From Armigeres subalbatus (lineage: Eukaryota; Arthropoda; Insecta; Diptera; Culicidae): a stretch of 64,000 nt of DNA. This document shows positions 33,497 to 45,370 of this stretch, in pieces (position 1 is the first letter of the stretch; each line of letters starts with the position of its first letter). The stretch covers positions 432,573,240 through 432,637,239 of the forward strand of contig NC_085140.1 of assembly GCF_024139115.2 (NCBI RefSeq), in the 5' to 3' direction. The translations under genes were made by a program, and so were the position numbers. Below the pieces are notes generated by a model, which was given only the letters and a program-made list of their open reading frames with translations, was not told where the DNA came from and searched no databases.

Positions 33497-34529
33497 GGGT
33501 AAAACGTTGTGGTATGTCCTAATGTTGCGGTAGTGTGAAAACAGTCCATTCTTGATATATTAGCATCGAAAACAATTATGAATCCGCTAAAACTCTTCGA
33601 ATCAACCACTAGAACACCTGTTGTTCGTCAAAATTCCATTGTAATAGATAAAAAAAATCAACATTTTTCCTTAAAAATTACGTCTTTTGTGGTATCGCTC
33701 TCCATAAGAAATACAGGCAATACTACAAAAATAGAACTGACCTTTAAAAAATACCACAACGATAGCCAACAGCGTCCTCTTGTTGCGGTAGTTTGTTTTT
33801 ATTAGCTTGAGTTTGATTGACTGCCCGTAGTTGTAGTTAGTCCATTATGACCAGATCAGCTGTTCTTGCACAGAGAACCAACAGATGTTTGCTTGGGACT
33901 TGCACTCATCTTCAATGTACAAGTACTGGTGATCTCATTTGCTAGGACATACTGGCGCCTGTCACGTCAGAGTGCAAATCAATGTAGGAAGCCTACTGCA
34001 AGCCGAATATACCTCTGCACTTGTCACGAGTTCATACGGAATTTTATTGGAATTTTCGGGTTAGGTTAGAGAGACAGAGGTTCGTCTTGGTTAACGAGCT
34101 GCCAATGTTATAGATAGAAGAAAGCAACTGATGGAATTTCTAATTGGAAGGTAAACGAGCTTTTTAGTTCATTTAGAATTCTAGCAGCTACTGCTAGAAT
34201 ATTCAAATTGAAGGTATAAGATAGAAATGGAAACAGTATGGATGTCCATTTCCAGTTCTAGCGATTGGTAGAATATGAGAAAGATACAAAGTAAGAGAAT
34301 GGAACGGACCTGGGATTGAACCTATGACCTCCTGCGTATGAGGCAGAACCAGTAGCCATATGACTACCAAGCCTATCTGTTGCGGTAGTTGGTTTTATTA
34401 TAATAAAAACTAGCACCCTATTCGACTACTGCAGTATAAAAATAGATAAACGGTTCATTTTGAAGATATTTTTAAATCAATTTTATTTTGACGTGATGCT
34501 TAACCCCTCCATAATAAGTTGTTTTACCC
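33497..34529. mobile_element. TA-flanked element (GGGTAAAAC ends) containing a SINE
   Basis: TA-GGGTAAAACGTTGTGGTA at 33495 and TGTTTTACCC-TA ending at 34531 are inverted. The interior repeats TTGCGGTAG and GTGGTATG, so the original was a partial palindrome. A SINE has inserted at 33806-34378. Confidence 0.8.
33806..34378 (-). mobile_element. 573-bp tRNA-headed SINE, reverse strand
   Basis: On the minus strand it begins near 34378 with a tRNA-like head: TAGGCTTGGTAGTCATATGG (A box area) and GTCATAGGTTCAATCCCAGG (B box). It ends near 33806 with CAATCAAACTCAAGC. It is flanked by near-identical copies of a 22-23 bp sequence, GTTGCGGTAGTTTGTTTTTA at 33783 and GTTGCGGTAGTTGGTTTTAT at 34379, which is a target duplication of retrotransposon type. 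A 28-bp hairpin lies near 34178-34206 (CTAGCAG / CTGCTAG). Confidence 0.82.
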
Positions 34530-34700
34530 TACAGGAATATTGAAAAGTGTTCAGCAACACATAAACATAAAAGCAGATTGAAATGCATGGTTCTTCGGAA
34601 TTCCTATAAGAAATTCTTTGTAATTCCCACAAGGAATTTTTGAAATTTCTTCGGGAAAGTTGTTCGTAATTTCGACTAGAAATTATTGCAACATAGTTAT

Positions 34701-35468
34701 TAGGGTGGTTCAAAAAATCGATTTTGCTCCACAGTGCTCATCTGATTCTTTACCATGTTCTGAGTGTCCTCTGAAAATTTGAGCTCATTTGGATTAAAAC
34801 TGATTTAGCACAAGCCGTTGCAAGTTTGCATGCAAATTAGTATGGGGAAATTTATTTTTTTCATTATACTGTTAATGACGCTTCCCCATCAAGCGCATGT
34901 TAAAAGAAAACCTACATAGCTAAAAGGAATACTTAACAGGTTTCACTCAGTGAAAACCGCGTCTCAATTAACCGTTCCAATAATTAGTAATCGAATTTAA
35001 TCTGTACCGTGGTTTCCTGGAGCTAATTGCATAACTCATCAACAGGCAACATTGCTGCTCATGGCGCGAAAGATAGCACACACAAATTCAGGCTACTATG
35101 TTGCACTGCACATTTCAGTGATGCCCTCAAAGAAGTTTAACGATCATGACTAAAGATTCGCAACCTGTCTTAAAATCGATTACTAATTATTGGGACGATT
35201 AATCAACATGCGGTTTTCGTTGGGTGAAAGCTGTTGAGTATCCCTTTTAGCTATGTAGGTTTTCTTTTAACCTGCGCTTAATGGGGAAACGTCATTTCCC
35301 CAAAATTGAAAAAATAAATTTCCCCATACTAATTTGCATGCAAACTTGAAACGGCTTGTGCTAAATCAGTTTTAATCCAAATGAGCTCAAATTTTCAGAG
35401 GACACTCAGAACATGGTAAAGAATCAGATGAGCACTGTGGAGCAAAATCGATTTTTTGAACCACCCTA
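34701..35468. mobile_element. 768-bp palindromic element (TAGGGTGGTTC), 8-bp duplication
   Basis: Arms of about 300 bp (34701-35003 and 35171-35468) are inverted copies, starting TAGGGTGGTTCAAAAAATCG. The 8-bp duplication ATAGTTAT is perfect (34693-34700 and 35469-35476). The loop is about 170 bp. No coding. hAT-type by duplication length. It resembles in design the element at 47128-48005. Confidence 0.93.
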
Positions 35469-35616
35469 ATAGTTATACTTGTGGTTATACCAAAAGGCTA
35501 TCATTTCACTCCCAAACGAATGTTTTATAGAAGCCTCGGAGACCCAATCGACTCAGCTCAAATAACTTAGCAAACGTCCGTCTGTTCGTGGATATTTTAG
35601 TTTAGAGTCATTTTGG

Positions 35617-35690
35617 CCGAACGTCATTTGACCGAACGTCATTTGACCGAAAGAGTCATTTGGCCGAACACCTTTTGGTCGAATGCTGGA
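35617..35690. repeat. GGCCGAA minisatellite, block 2
   Basis: Four to five units of the 17-bp GGCCGAACGTCATTTGA type. Confidence 0.85.
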
Positions 35691-35934
35691 ATAGTTGAAA
35701 TCTCGTAGTGAGAATCATAGGGGCATAACTGTATTGATCGATTTCTCTTATTCGATTTTGTATTTTGTTAAAAACTCAATCGTTTTTAAAGCTTTAACCG
35801 TGATTGTTGTTTCTAATGCAAGATATATTTATATTTTATCAAGCCAAACCATCAAATATCCGGAAAGCTACTGCAATTCGCTACATTAAAAAAGAAAACA
35901 TCAACGAAGAGAAAACAATCAACGCAGTTACGTC

Positions 35935-36350
35935 CCAATGATTCTAAACGCGAGAAATTAGTTTCCTTATTAAGTGTGTGAAGTGAGTCGTGAGATGTTC
36001 GAAGTGAGAACTGATTAGTGAGTAGTGAATCATAGGAGTGAGAAGTGTGAAATGAGATGTTCGAAGTAAGTAGTCAGTAGTGTGAAGTTAGAAATGAGAA
36101 GTGACAAGTGAGAAGTGAGAAATGATAAGTGAGAAACCAATAGTCACAAGTATGAAACTAGAGGTGAGAATGAAGAATAAACAAAGAAGGAGAAGATTGA
36201 AGAAAATAGAAGGTAGAAGGAAAAAGGAAGTAGGAACAAGGAACAAGAGAAAAGGAGGAATAAGGAAGAAGGGAGAAGGAAGCAGGAAGAAAGTACAAGG
36301 GGGAAAGACCAAAGGAAGAAGGATAAAGGGAGAAGAAAGGTGAATTTTTC
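35935..36350. repeat. Purine-rich GTGAGAA / GAAGGA tract
   Basis: Starts as repeats of AAGTGAGAAGTGAGA and grades into AAGGAAGAA-type polypurine. Frames 36122-36343 are Lys/Arg-rich artefacts. Confidence 0.85.
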
Positions 36351-36359
36351 TTTATTCCT

Positions 36360-36830
36360 GTGAATTTTGAAATGACTTCAGTTCTTCACTTGTCATGATA
36401 TTGCCAGCGCTAAGGAAGGTCCAACCTAGGGACCTTTTCTTATTCTTTATTATCGAGACTTTCAGCCCGAGGCTGGCTTGCCTCGAGCACCTAGGGAGCT
36501 TGCGCTAGCAGAGAATACAATTTACATAATAATTAACAAAGAAATCGTTAAAATTTGGTTGATTTATAAAAATAAGATGGTAGACAAAACGGGACAAAGG
36601 ACATCAATCACTGTAGAGTGGATGTTGTCTTCCGCGGTGGGAGTCTCCTCTCCACCGAGTCGCGTTGTTCTCTGGAGTCCAATCACTGTAGCCAGATAGG
36701 GAACCCAACCTTAACGCATAACATCGATCCATACAGCCGACCGAAAAGGGATTTTTTCAGAGCGCAGAACTTCAGCAAAAAAACTAAAAACTATTCGGAG
36801 TGGAGGATTTCCGCAATAAACTGATCAGAA
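36360..36830. repeat. Unidentified repeat between opposed tracts
   Basis: 36371-36420 shares TTCAG-TCTTCACTTGTC and GCTAAGG with 25424-25470. 36445-36490 carries TTTCAGCCCGAGGCTGG, which looks like a mobile element or untranslated-region motif. No family assigned. Confidence 0.4.
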
Positions 36831-36959
36831 CGTCAGTTAAACGATGACAATATTCAAACCGCATTTAACACAAAAGAAAAAAAAAACAGCGCCAGTATTC
36901 CTGATACACAGGATTTCGTCGGTTGGTATCCAGACGATGTTAGCGAAATTGGGGAGGAA

Positions 36960-37600
36960 ACTTCACATTTTTCATCTCTTACTTCTTATTTCTTATATCT
37001 CATTTCCCAGTTCTAATTTCCAGTTCTCGGTGCTCAGCTCTCTGTTCTCAGTTCAGTTCTATGTTCTCAATTCTCAGTTCCAGTTCTCAGTAATCTGTTC
37101 TTAGTTCCATTTCACAGTTTTTAGTTCTTAGTTCTCAGTTCTTAGTTTTCAGTTTTAGTTCTCAGGTTTCGGTTTTCAGTTTTATGCTTTCAGTTCTCCG
37201 TTTTTGCTTCTCATTTTTCAGTCCAGTTTATAAAATATAAGGTAAAATATTTCAGCTCTCGGTTCGTAGTTCTCAGTTCTCACTTCACACTTCCAATTTC
37301 GCCCTTCTCAGTTCCCAGTAATCAATTCTCACTTCTGACTTCTTCCTTCTCCCTTCGCAATTCTTAATTCTATATTTTCACTTCCCATTTCGCACATCGA
37401 ACTTCTCATTCCTCATTTCTCATTTTTCTTTTCTCATCTATAACTTCTCACTTTTCACTCACATCCCGCTTCTCATATATCACTTTTTACTTCTCTTTCC
37501 TCAATAATCACTTCCGACTTCTCATTTCTTATTTACTTCATATTTCGAAATTAGCGCTACTCACTCCTCATTTCTCACTCTTCCTTATTCGTAATCTAAG
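36960..37600. repeat. Pyrimidine-rich TTCTCAGTTC / CTTCTCACTT tract
   Basis: Opposite-strand counterpart of 35935-36350: units TTCTCAGTTC then TTCTCACTTCTCA. The two tracts face each other across about 600 bp of other sequence and could form a long imperfect inverted repeat. Confidence 0.85.
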
Positions 37601-37615
37601 GTAAAATATTTTATC

Positions 37616-37985
37616 TATTCGGCCAAACGACCCGTATTTATGTACAGTGTGCACAAAAGTTAAGAAAACGGGGAAGGGTCGTATGGCCGATACCCATTCG
37701 GCCGAAAACCATTTGGCAGAATGCAACTAGGCCGAACAAACATCTAAGCCGAACAAACCATTAGGCCGAAATCCATCTGGCCGAAAGTTGTTTGGTCGAA
37801 AGGGTCATTTGGGCGAAAGGGTTGTTTGGCCGAAAGGGTCGTTTGGCCAAATAACTCTTCCGCCCAAATGACATTTCGGCCAAATGACCCTTTCAGCCAA
37901 ATGACCCTTCTGACCAAACGACCCTTTCGGCCAAATGACTTTCGGCCTAATGGTAAATTCGGCCAAACAACTTTCGGGCTAGTGG
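37616..37985. repeat. GGCCGAA minisatellite, block 3, with orientation switch
   Basis: To about 37845 units read GGCCGAAAGGGTCGTTT; from about 37850 they read TTTCGGCCAAATGACCC. The switch makes an inverted repeat of 17-bp units. Confidence 0.88.
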
Positions 37986-37998
37986 TCTTACTTACAGC

Positions 37999-38168
37999 GA
38001 GAAGTGAGAAATGAAGAGTGAGACGTCTCACTTCTTACTCCTCATTTCTCACTGTGAAAAGTGAGTAGTGCGACTACTCACTGCATGCTTCTCACTTTTC
38101 GCAGTGCGAAGTGAGAAATAAGAAATGAGAATTGAGACGCCTCTCTTCTCACTCCTAATTTCTTACTT
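37999..38168. repeat. Cluster of hairpins in GAGAAGTGAGAAATG repeats
   Basis: AGTGAGACGTCTCACT at 38017, AGTGAGTAGTGCGACTACTC at 38059, and a third pair near 38130 make consecutive small hairpins within a larger inverted repeat, between GGCCGAA blocks 3 and 4. Confidence 0.8.
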
Positions 38169-38700
38169 TTCTAATGACCTATTCGGCCAAATGTATTATT
38201 CGGCCAAATGTCCTATACGTCCAAGTGACGTTTTCGAACAAACGACCCTTTCGGCCAAATGACCCTTTCGGCCAAACGACCGTTTCGGCCAAACAACCCT
38301 TCCGTCCAAATGACCTTTTGGCCAAACGACCCTTTCGGCCAAAAGACTCTTCCGGCCAAACGGCCCTTTCGGCCAAATGACCCTTTCGACCAAATGACCC
38401 TTTCGACCAAATGACCCTTTCGACTAAATGACCCTTTCGGCCATATGTCTCTTTCGGCCACATGTCTCTTTCGGCCAAACGACCATTTCGGCCAAATAAC
38501 CCTTCCGCCTAAATGACCCTTTCGGCTTAACGACCGTTTCTGCCAAACGACCCTTTCGGCCAAACAACCGTTTCGGCTAAATATCCCTTCCGCCCAAATG
38601 ACCCTTTCGGCCAAACGACACTTTCGGCCAAATTACTTTCGGCCTAATGGTCTATTCGGCCAAATGGTGTATTAAACAACGGTATGCGTCCAAACGGCCC
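38168..38700. repeat. GGCCGAA minisatellite, block 4 (best preserved)
   Basis: About 30 units of the 17-bp TTTCGGCCAAATGACCC, the most regular block of the window. The unit is not a multiple of three, so all frames are cycled; open frames of up to 133 codons (38213-38614, -) are repeat artefacts. Confidence 0.92.
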
Positions 38701-38845
38701 TTCCTCGTTATTGTCTAACTTTCCACATTCATTCATTCCACAGGTCATTATCAACCTAGTCATCCTTAACAGATTTTTTCACAACAAGTTGCATACTTCA
38801 GGAGGCCCCTACTGATCATTTCATTATTTATTATTAATGTTACTA

Positions 38846-39003
38846 CCGTGACCTGCCCTAATTCCGCGCATCGTCTAATACCGTGGTTTTCATAAAAAAA
38901 TCAGAACCTGGCTATCATGGACATCACATTATTTGGTGAAATGTTCAAACATAATATATTTGAACATGATGAACGTGATGCGCGGAATTAGGGCAGGTCA
39001 CGG
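38846..39003. mobile_element. 158-bp TA-flanked MITE (CCGTGACCTG ends)
   Basis: Perfect inverted ends CCGTGACCTGCCCTAATTCC, continuing GCGCATC, flanked by TA (38844-38845 and 39004-39005). Confidence 0.95.
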
Positions 39004-39090
39004 TATTGGGTTTATAAACAAATTTAATTTCCAATCGATCTTACATCTTTCGAGCAATTGAAGGAAATTGAAGTGAGAATTGAATCAATA

Positions 39091-39278
39091 GGGGAAAAGA
39101 CGGCTTTGGCAAGTTTTGTTATATTATTGGCAGGGGGTTTTGTCTACCGAATTTTATGAAATTTTGCCACAATATTCTTTGATATGCAAAGAATGTTTAG
39201 GCCAAATTTGAGCATAATCAGTCATGAAAAACCCCCTGACAATAATAGAACAATACCTGCCACAGCCGTCATTCCCCC
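39091..39278. mobile_element. 188-bp TA-flanked MITE, copy A of a window pair
   Basis: Inverted ends GGGGAAAAGACGGCTTTGGC and GGGGGAATGACGGCTGTGGC, with TA outside. It shares its interior (CCCCCTG-CAATAATAGAA, AAAGAATGTTTAGGCCAAAT) with copy B at 45741-45932. Confidence 0.93.
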
Positions 39279-42200
39279 TACTACATTTGTAGAGTACAAT
39301 TGTATACATAATCCTCCATCTATTTTGTATTTCTTAATTCGTATTGACTCTTGTAACTAACGTGATCCAAAACATCAAAACACAGCTTCATTCTGTAGGG
39401 TGTCGCAAATTTCACATATTTTCCAACAAGATATAATCTACAGATGGTATGGTAATAAATTAACAACGCTAAAACAGTATCTCATTCTTCTTTATTTCAG
39501 GTACGTACGACTACATCAACGTTCAGCACTCTTTCTGATTTGTGGTAGCACCATCTGGAGCAGCTGAAATCTACAAGCTGCGTAGGAATGCAAAATCCGA
39601 AGAAACGGCAAAAGACAGCTGACATGCGTGAGCGAAAATTCAACACTTTTGCTGTTATTTATCTGCCATTTGAGACGTCTTGAGCAAATGTGAGGAATGT
39701 GACGCACATTCACTTTTCATTTTTTTTCGCTCCTGTCAGCTCTAATGAGCATTTGGAGAAGTTAAATAAATTCTTCAAGTGGAAATGAAAAATCTTTAAA
39801 TAATGTAAGAACTTCGTGAACACAACAAAACAAACGATAATGTTGATATATATAATAAGATAATGTTGGCAACATGCTTACAGAGTAATGTTTGTTTCCG
39901 AACTATAATTTATATTATGCCAACGGAAGTTATTTATGCGTAGACATTTTATTCATATCCTTAGTGATTATGAGAAATAAATCCTATAAACGGATGTTTC
40001 GCATATTAGTTCAAATTCAATCAGTTGATTGTTGAAATGCAAGTTCGTTCTCACATGTACAAGTAAGCGTATTACACTATTGCAACAAAGCATTTAAGAG
40101 AACAATTCTATCTTTTTTATTGGGCGTATATATATAATCATGTACTACAAATTTAAAGCTTATTAGGTCAAAATCAAATAATCTGTAGCATGTGACGAAC
40201 ATGCCTCCCAAGTTGTGAACTACGGCGTTAAATACCTCAGACAGCACGCGACAGTTAGTGCAAACAAGCTGCAACTCTTTTTCATGTGTGTCTATTTCAG
40301 TGAATCAAATAAAACAAACGCATCGTGATGAAAGTCAACATCTCTCTTGAACCGTCTGTCTGAAACGAGTGCATTCCTGTGCGTGATCAGCAGACGTTCG
40401 TTGGCTGGCTGCCTGCCATGGGTCACCGTAGACACGTGATAATCTCTGCCCCAGCAAATCCCTCTAGAAGTCTAGAAGACAAAAGTGCTGCGGGAAATCT
40501 TCTCCACATGTACCTACCTATTGGACCGTTGTATTGATGATTGCAGTTGATGGCATCGTGGCACCATGAACACCGGTCGGTGATGTCCACAATCTGCGAG
40601 ATTAGTGTGAAACATTGCGTTTGAATTTTAATTAAATCGTACCGCCAACCACTTTGATCTGAGCATAACTGATTTTAATAAATGCTAGTTGGTTACTGAC
40701 CTAGATTTCGCTTTGTAACTGCGATCATCACTAGGGACTGCGAGACTGCATCCCGATCCGACAACACAAACGGCGCGCGGGGAAGGACAGATTTGCGTGA
40801 GATAGCTCTATTTATGCAAATGACTCGACCGAGTCGTTTCAATTCATTTCGAACCTCCAGCTGTCGCACTGTGGGTTGGGTTTCGGTGGAATGTTACTCC
40901 TCCCGAAGGAAATCGAATTTGAACCGACCATCAAGCCCTACTGTGCTCCACTGCCGTCTGGGTCCAACCAAATGCATGTAGCATGAAGCGTGCGCGGTAG
41001 ACACACAGAAGTGCATAAATTTCTAACATGCTTTTCTATCTCGTGTTTACAATCTTGCTTCTGACTGGAGGTCAGGGTGTTGCCGTTCTTCGGGAGCAAT
41101 CGTGACATCTGGAGGACAAGTGGACAGACGAACGTGGAGTTGGACTTGAAGATGTACCGCTCCCATTGGGGACACGTTCAATATCCATTCAAGTTTGTTT
41201 CAACTCCGAATAAGTATAGAATGGAGAATGCAGTATGAATAAATAATCAGATCTGAAATAGAGGGTTTGCAATATTGATATTTCTTCTAGGATTGAGCAA
41301 ATATAATCAACTTCTTTGTCGGTGAGGAGTGCTGAAAATTCTCCATAATTATAATGACGTGGCCCTAGTTTTTATGCTGTCAACCATAAATCAAATACAG
41401 AAGAATTTCCACAAATCTACTATATTTGTTAGCCTTCTAACCGTCGTTTTGAAGTTCGGTACCGAGCGAAGAACGGTATTTATGGTGCCCATTAAAGTCA
41501 TTAACCATCAGATTAGATCGGAATCGGCGACTGTGTTTTTCCCGACATCATCAGTGTGACGGGGATCCATCGCCATCGGAGAGGGACGTTTTGTTGTTGC
41601 AAAATGATGCGACTTTATTGCTTGTTGAGATTGTGTCTGGCGTGGAGCAGATTTAATACGCCGGGAATGGAAAATATTCGCCGAAGAAATTTATGACCCG
41701 ACTGATGCAAGATTAGTGCGTGCGTTGAATCTGTTCCTTCACCCTCCTACTGGTGGGAAGAATTCTCAAATCGTAGCACCAAATTTACATTTACATAAAG
41801 TCACGCAGTGCTGAGTAGACTGGTTCGAAAATTTAGAAGCTTTTATTTACTGCAAAGGACTATATTTCTAGTAACATAGACATTCTCAGAACATGTTAAA
41901 TTGATTTAATTTTCTTCATCAGTCTAGTGCTGATTCATCGGATTTTAGAAACAAAGCGACGTATTCACCGAATGGATGGCCGATCGTTTGAGCTGGTGGT
42001 AAGCTTTCCACACTCTTGCTTGATTGACATGTAAAAATATACAAACAAAAGTGCGGCACGCAGCACCTACAAATCATAGATAGCGCGAGATACACATAAG
42101 GGTGACTATCGGGAGGTCCAATAAAATTTAATGAACCATCATCTTGGAGTCGGGAATATAAATCAGACCCCCGACCGGCGTGGCGGCAGCGGCACAAGTC

Positions 42201-42957
42201 AGGGCCACGTCGGGTGTTCCGAAGAAAGTCAAAGATTCGTATAATTATCGTAAATAGTAATTTGCCCTTCTCCCAGATGAGCCGCGCTCGGGCCTCCGAC
42301 CCAGAGCGGAACCATCATCAGTGATGCATTGAATGTTCGATGTTTGTTGATGGAATTCAAGAGGGAAGGGCAACATATTGTTTTATTCCGCCAGACTCTC
42401 GGACCGTTGTCGATTGCAGTCGTAATCGTCGTTCTGGCCAGTCGTGATTGGAATGCACCAGATTTCTTTAAATGGAGAACGCGGTTTTCTTGAGAGGACA
42501 CTTGTTGATGAACAAATGGAATGGAAGAGATCATTCTTTCATATCATATATTGTACGTACACAAAAAGACTGTACTTTCGTTAGGATTTCTAACAATCAA
42601 TTTAAGTGTTTATTGAAGGAAGACAATAGCAATTCAGATTATTGTTATCATGAGCCCTTGCATATTATCATGCGTACTGAGGTGCCAACGAAAATTACGC
42701 AAAATGTTCGTAGAATTATGTGGTAATAACGACATGTTGATCGGTAAATAACTCTTCCCTCATCCACCGGTTCACAAGGTCACGTGGTTTCTAAATGTTC
42801 TACTAATTGGACGTCAGCAATGAAAATTGGTGTTTAATACCTATAACACTAACAGTGGAGAGTTCTATTGTAAAAATTCTGGAATTATGGTATCCAAATC
42901 AATAAGGTAAATTCCTGCTGAATCCACAACATTTGGGGCGAATATATTAACAGAATA
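39279..42957. other. Unique-looking spacer, no gene recognised
   Basis: No mobile element was recognised. A pyrimidine run followed by CAG at 39486-39500 resembles a splice acceptor but no frame supports an exon. A G+C-richer region at 40340-41150 has a short frame (40793-40981) without any domain. Confidence 0.4.
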
Positions 42958-43890
42958 AGGTCGAAAGAAGAAAAAAAAAAAGGAAAAAGGAAGATAGAAG
43001 AAGAGAAAATAAAGGAGGGAGATGAAAGAAGGATGAAAATAGAAGAAGAAGGTGAAAGGAAGAAGGAAAGAGAGAGACGGAAGAAGTAAGAGGTCCTAAA
43101 AAAAAAAGGAAAAAGATAAAAAATAAGAAAGAAGGAAGTAAGAAGAAGGAAGGAAGACAGACAGAAGGAAGAAGAAAGGGAGGGAGGGAGAAGGAAGATG
43201 ACGGAAGAAGAGAAGAAAAAGTAAGACGGAGAAAGGAAGAAGGAGAAAGGAAAAAGAAGGAAGTAGGAAGGAAGAAGCAATAATATGCAAGGAAGAAGAA
43301 AGAAAGAAGAAGAAAAAGGGAAGAAAGAAGAATGGAGAAGCAAGAAGAAAAAAGACATAAGAAAGAATTAAAAAGGAAGAAGGAAGTAGGGAGAAAGAAG
43401 AAAGAAGAAGGAAAAAAATAAGTAAGAAGACCTAAAAGAAGCAAGAACAAAAATGAAAGAAGGAGAAAAGAAGTAGGAAGATGGAAAAAGTAGATTCAAG
43501 AAGAAGGAGAAAGAAGAAAGAAGGAAGAAGGAAGATGGAAGAGGGAAGAGTGAAGAATGAAGAGTGAAGAAGAAAAAAGAAAAATAGATGAAAGAAGATC
43601 GAAAAGGAATGGAGAAAGGGGAAAAAAGAAAAAGGAAAAAGGGAGAAAGAAGAAAACAAGAGGGAGAAGGAAGGAGGGAGAAGTGAGAAGGAGAAGGAAG
43701 ACGGAAGAAGGAAGGGTAAAGAGGGAAGAAGAAAGAATAAAGAGTGAAGAAGGAAACAAGAAAATTGATGAAAGAAGGAGGAAAAAGAAAGAAGAAAAGG
43801 GAAAAAGAAAAAGGACTAAGGGAAAAAGAAGAAGGAAGGAAAAAAGAGGAAGAAATAAGGAGGGAGAAGGAAGAATGATGAAGTAAGTAG
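42958..43890. repeat. 0.93-kb polypurine tract
   Basis: Almost pure A/G on the plus strand (GGAAGAAG-type words) with few pyrimidines. Such tracts can form triplex or other non-B structures. All frames in it (Lys/Glu-rich on plus, Ser/Phe/Leu-rich on minus) are artefacts. Confidence 0.95.
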
Positions 43891-43894
43891 TAAG

Positions 43895-44360
43895 AAATAG
43901 AGGTGTGCGCTGCTGCGCTTCACCGCAGCCGCCGGTAGTTTTTATCATCACGCCGCCGCTGACATTTTTGCATCGGCGCACCGTCGATTCACGCCGCTGA
44001 TCTATAATTTTCCACGCCGATTCAATGTTTGCAGAAATCCGTCGAATTTCCCGATTGATATCCCCAAAACATGTAGGTGAAACTACGGAGATTTTTCCGT
44101 GAATGTAATACCTTCCAAATTCCATTTCCCGTTGAAATTTCAAAAGCTTTCCGTGAAGTTCTGAAAATATTCCCGTTAAAATCCCGAATAAATTTTCGTT
44201 AAAATTGAAAATTATGGAGAATTTAATTTGAAAAAACGATTTACTTCTTGTGTAAACTCTAAAGAATTTCGTATGAAATTTGCGAAGAATGTTTTGCAGA
44301 CATTACCGAGTATTTTCCATTGAAATCTAAAGAATTTCTCGATGAAATCAAATTCTTGAA
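43895..44360. repeat. GC-rich GCCGCC patch followed by TTCCGT-AATTC repeats
   Basis: 43910-44010 has CGCCGC-type words (a similar patch is at 3310-3430). 44020-44350 has degenerate GAATTTCCGTGAAATTC units like those in 44860-45370. Confidence 0.6.
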
Positions 44361-44364
44361 TGGA

Positions 44365-44850
44365 GAAGGGCCGTTTGGCCGAAAATCATTTGGCTGAAGG
44401 CCACAAGGTTGAAAATTGTTTGGTGGAATATGTGATTCGGCTCAATGTTTGCCGAACATGTCATTTGGCCGATTTGAACAACTGGTCATTTGGCTTAAAA
44501 TGCCGTAACTGAAATGGATATTTTTACTACCGGAAATTTGTTCGACCAGCATCCTTTGGCCGAAAAAGTAGTTTTGCAGAAAAAAAAACTGTCGAAGCTG
44601 ATTAGAAAGGACAATTCGAATGAAAAAGGTTGTTTGGCCGAACGAGTAAACATTTTTGGTCATTTTCAGCCGTGGACGAAATAAACATTTAGGCCAAATG
44701 GAATTTCCGACTACCTATTCGAACAAACGACCTGTTAAGGCAATCTGCTTTTTCGGCCAAGTTCAGACGTATGTCGCTTTTGATGAAATGGCATTTTCGG
44801 CCAAAACAATGATCTGCTAACCATTTCGGCCTAACGCTCTATTTTCCGAA
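44365..44850. repeat. GGCCGAA minisatellite, block 5 (degenerate)
   Basis: Units TTTGGCCGAAA and TTTCGGCCAAA in mixed orientations, strongly diverged. Confidence 0.75.
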
Positions 44851-44859
44851 TGATTCTAC

Positions 44860-45370
44860 CTCTTTTTGAACAAATTCCCGTGGAATTTCCGAAAACATTT
44901 TAATGGACAATACAAAAAATTTTCCGTAATTCCTAAAAAATCCATTAAAAATTAAAAAAAAATATCCCGTGCGAATTTCAGAAAAATTCCAGTGGAAATT
45001 TCGAAAAAAAAACTCATGGAAATTCTGAACATCTTCTCGTAGAAATCTAAATCTAAATCCACATTTTGAACAATTTCACGCGAAACCCCCAAATATTTTC
45101 TGTGTAACTCCCGTATAATCTTTCTCGGAAATTTCGAAGAATTTCATGTGAAAGTTCCAGAAAGTTTTCTGTGAAAACTTGTAAGCGTTGCCCGCGGATG
45201 CTGCAAAAAATTTGATGTGGAAATTCCGAAGAACTACCTACGGAATATCTGAATAATTTTTCCGTAAAATTTGGAACAATTTTCCGTGGATATTCTGAAG
45301 AATCTCTCACGGAAATTTTCCGGGAATTTTCAAATAACTGCTAATATTCTGGAAAATTTAGAATAATTTC
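44860..45370. repeat. TTCCGTGGAAATTC minisatellite
   Basis: Degenerate tandem units around AAATTTCCGTGGAAATTC. The design resembles the outer, A+T-rich part of the 12-bp array at 13390-13850. Confidence 0.7.

Noticed and set aside
38179..38614. Open frames up to 133 codons on the minus strand
   Set aside because: Produced by the 17-bp GGCCGAA repeat; the same words are open in several frames and on both strands.
39486..39500. Pyrimidine run plus CAG resembling a splice acceptor
   Set aside because: No coding frame follows and such strings are frequent by chance.
42885..44143. Long Phe/Leu/Ser-rich frames (157-215 codons) that look membrane-like
   Set aside because: They are the complement of a polypurine tract; apparent hydrophobicity is only composition.
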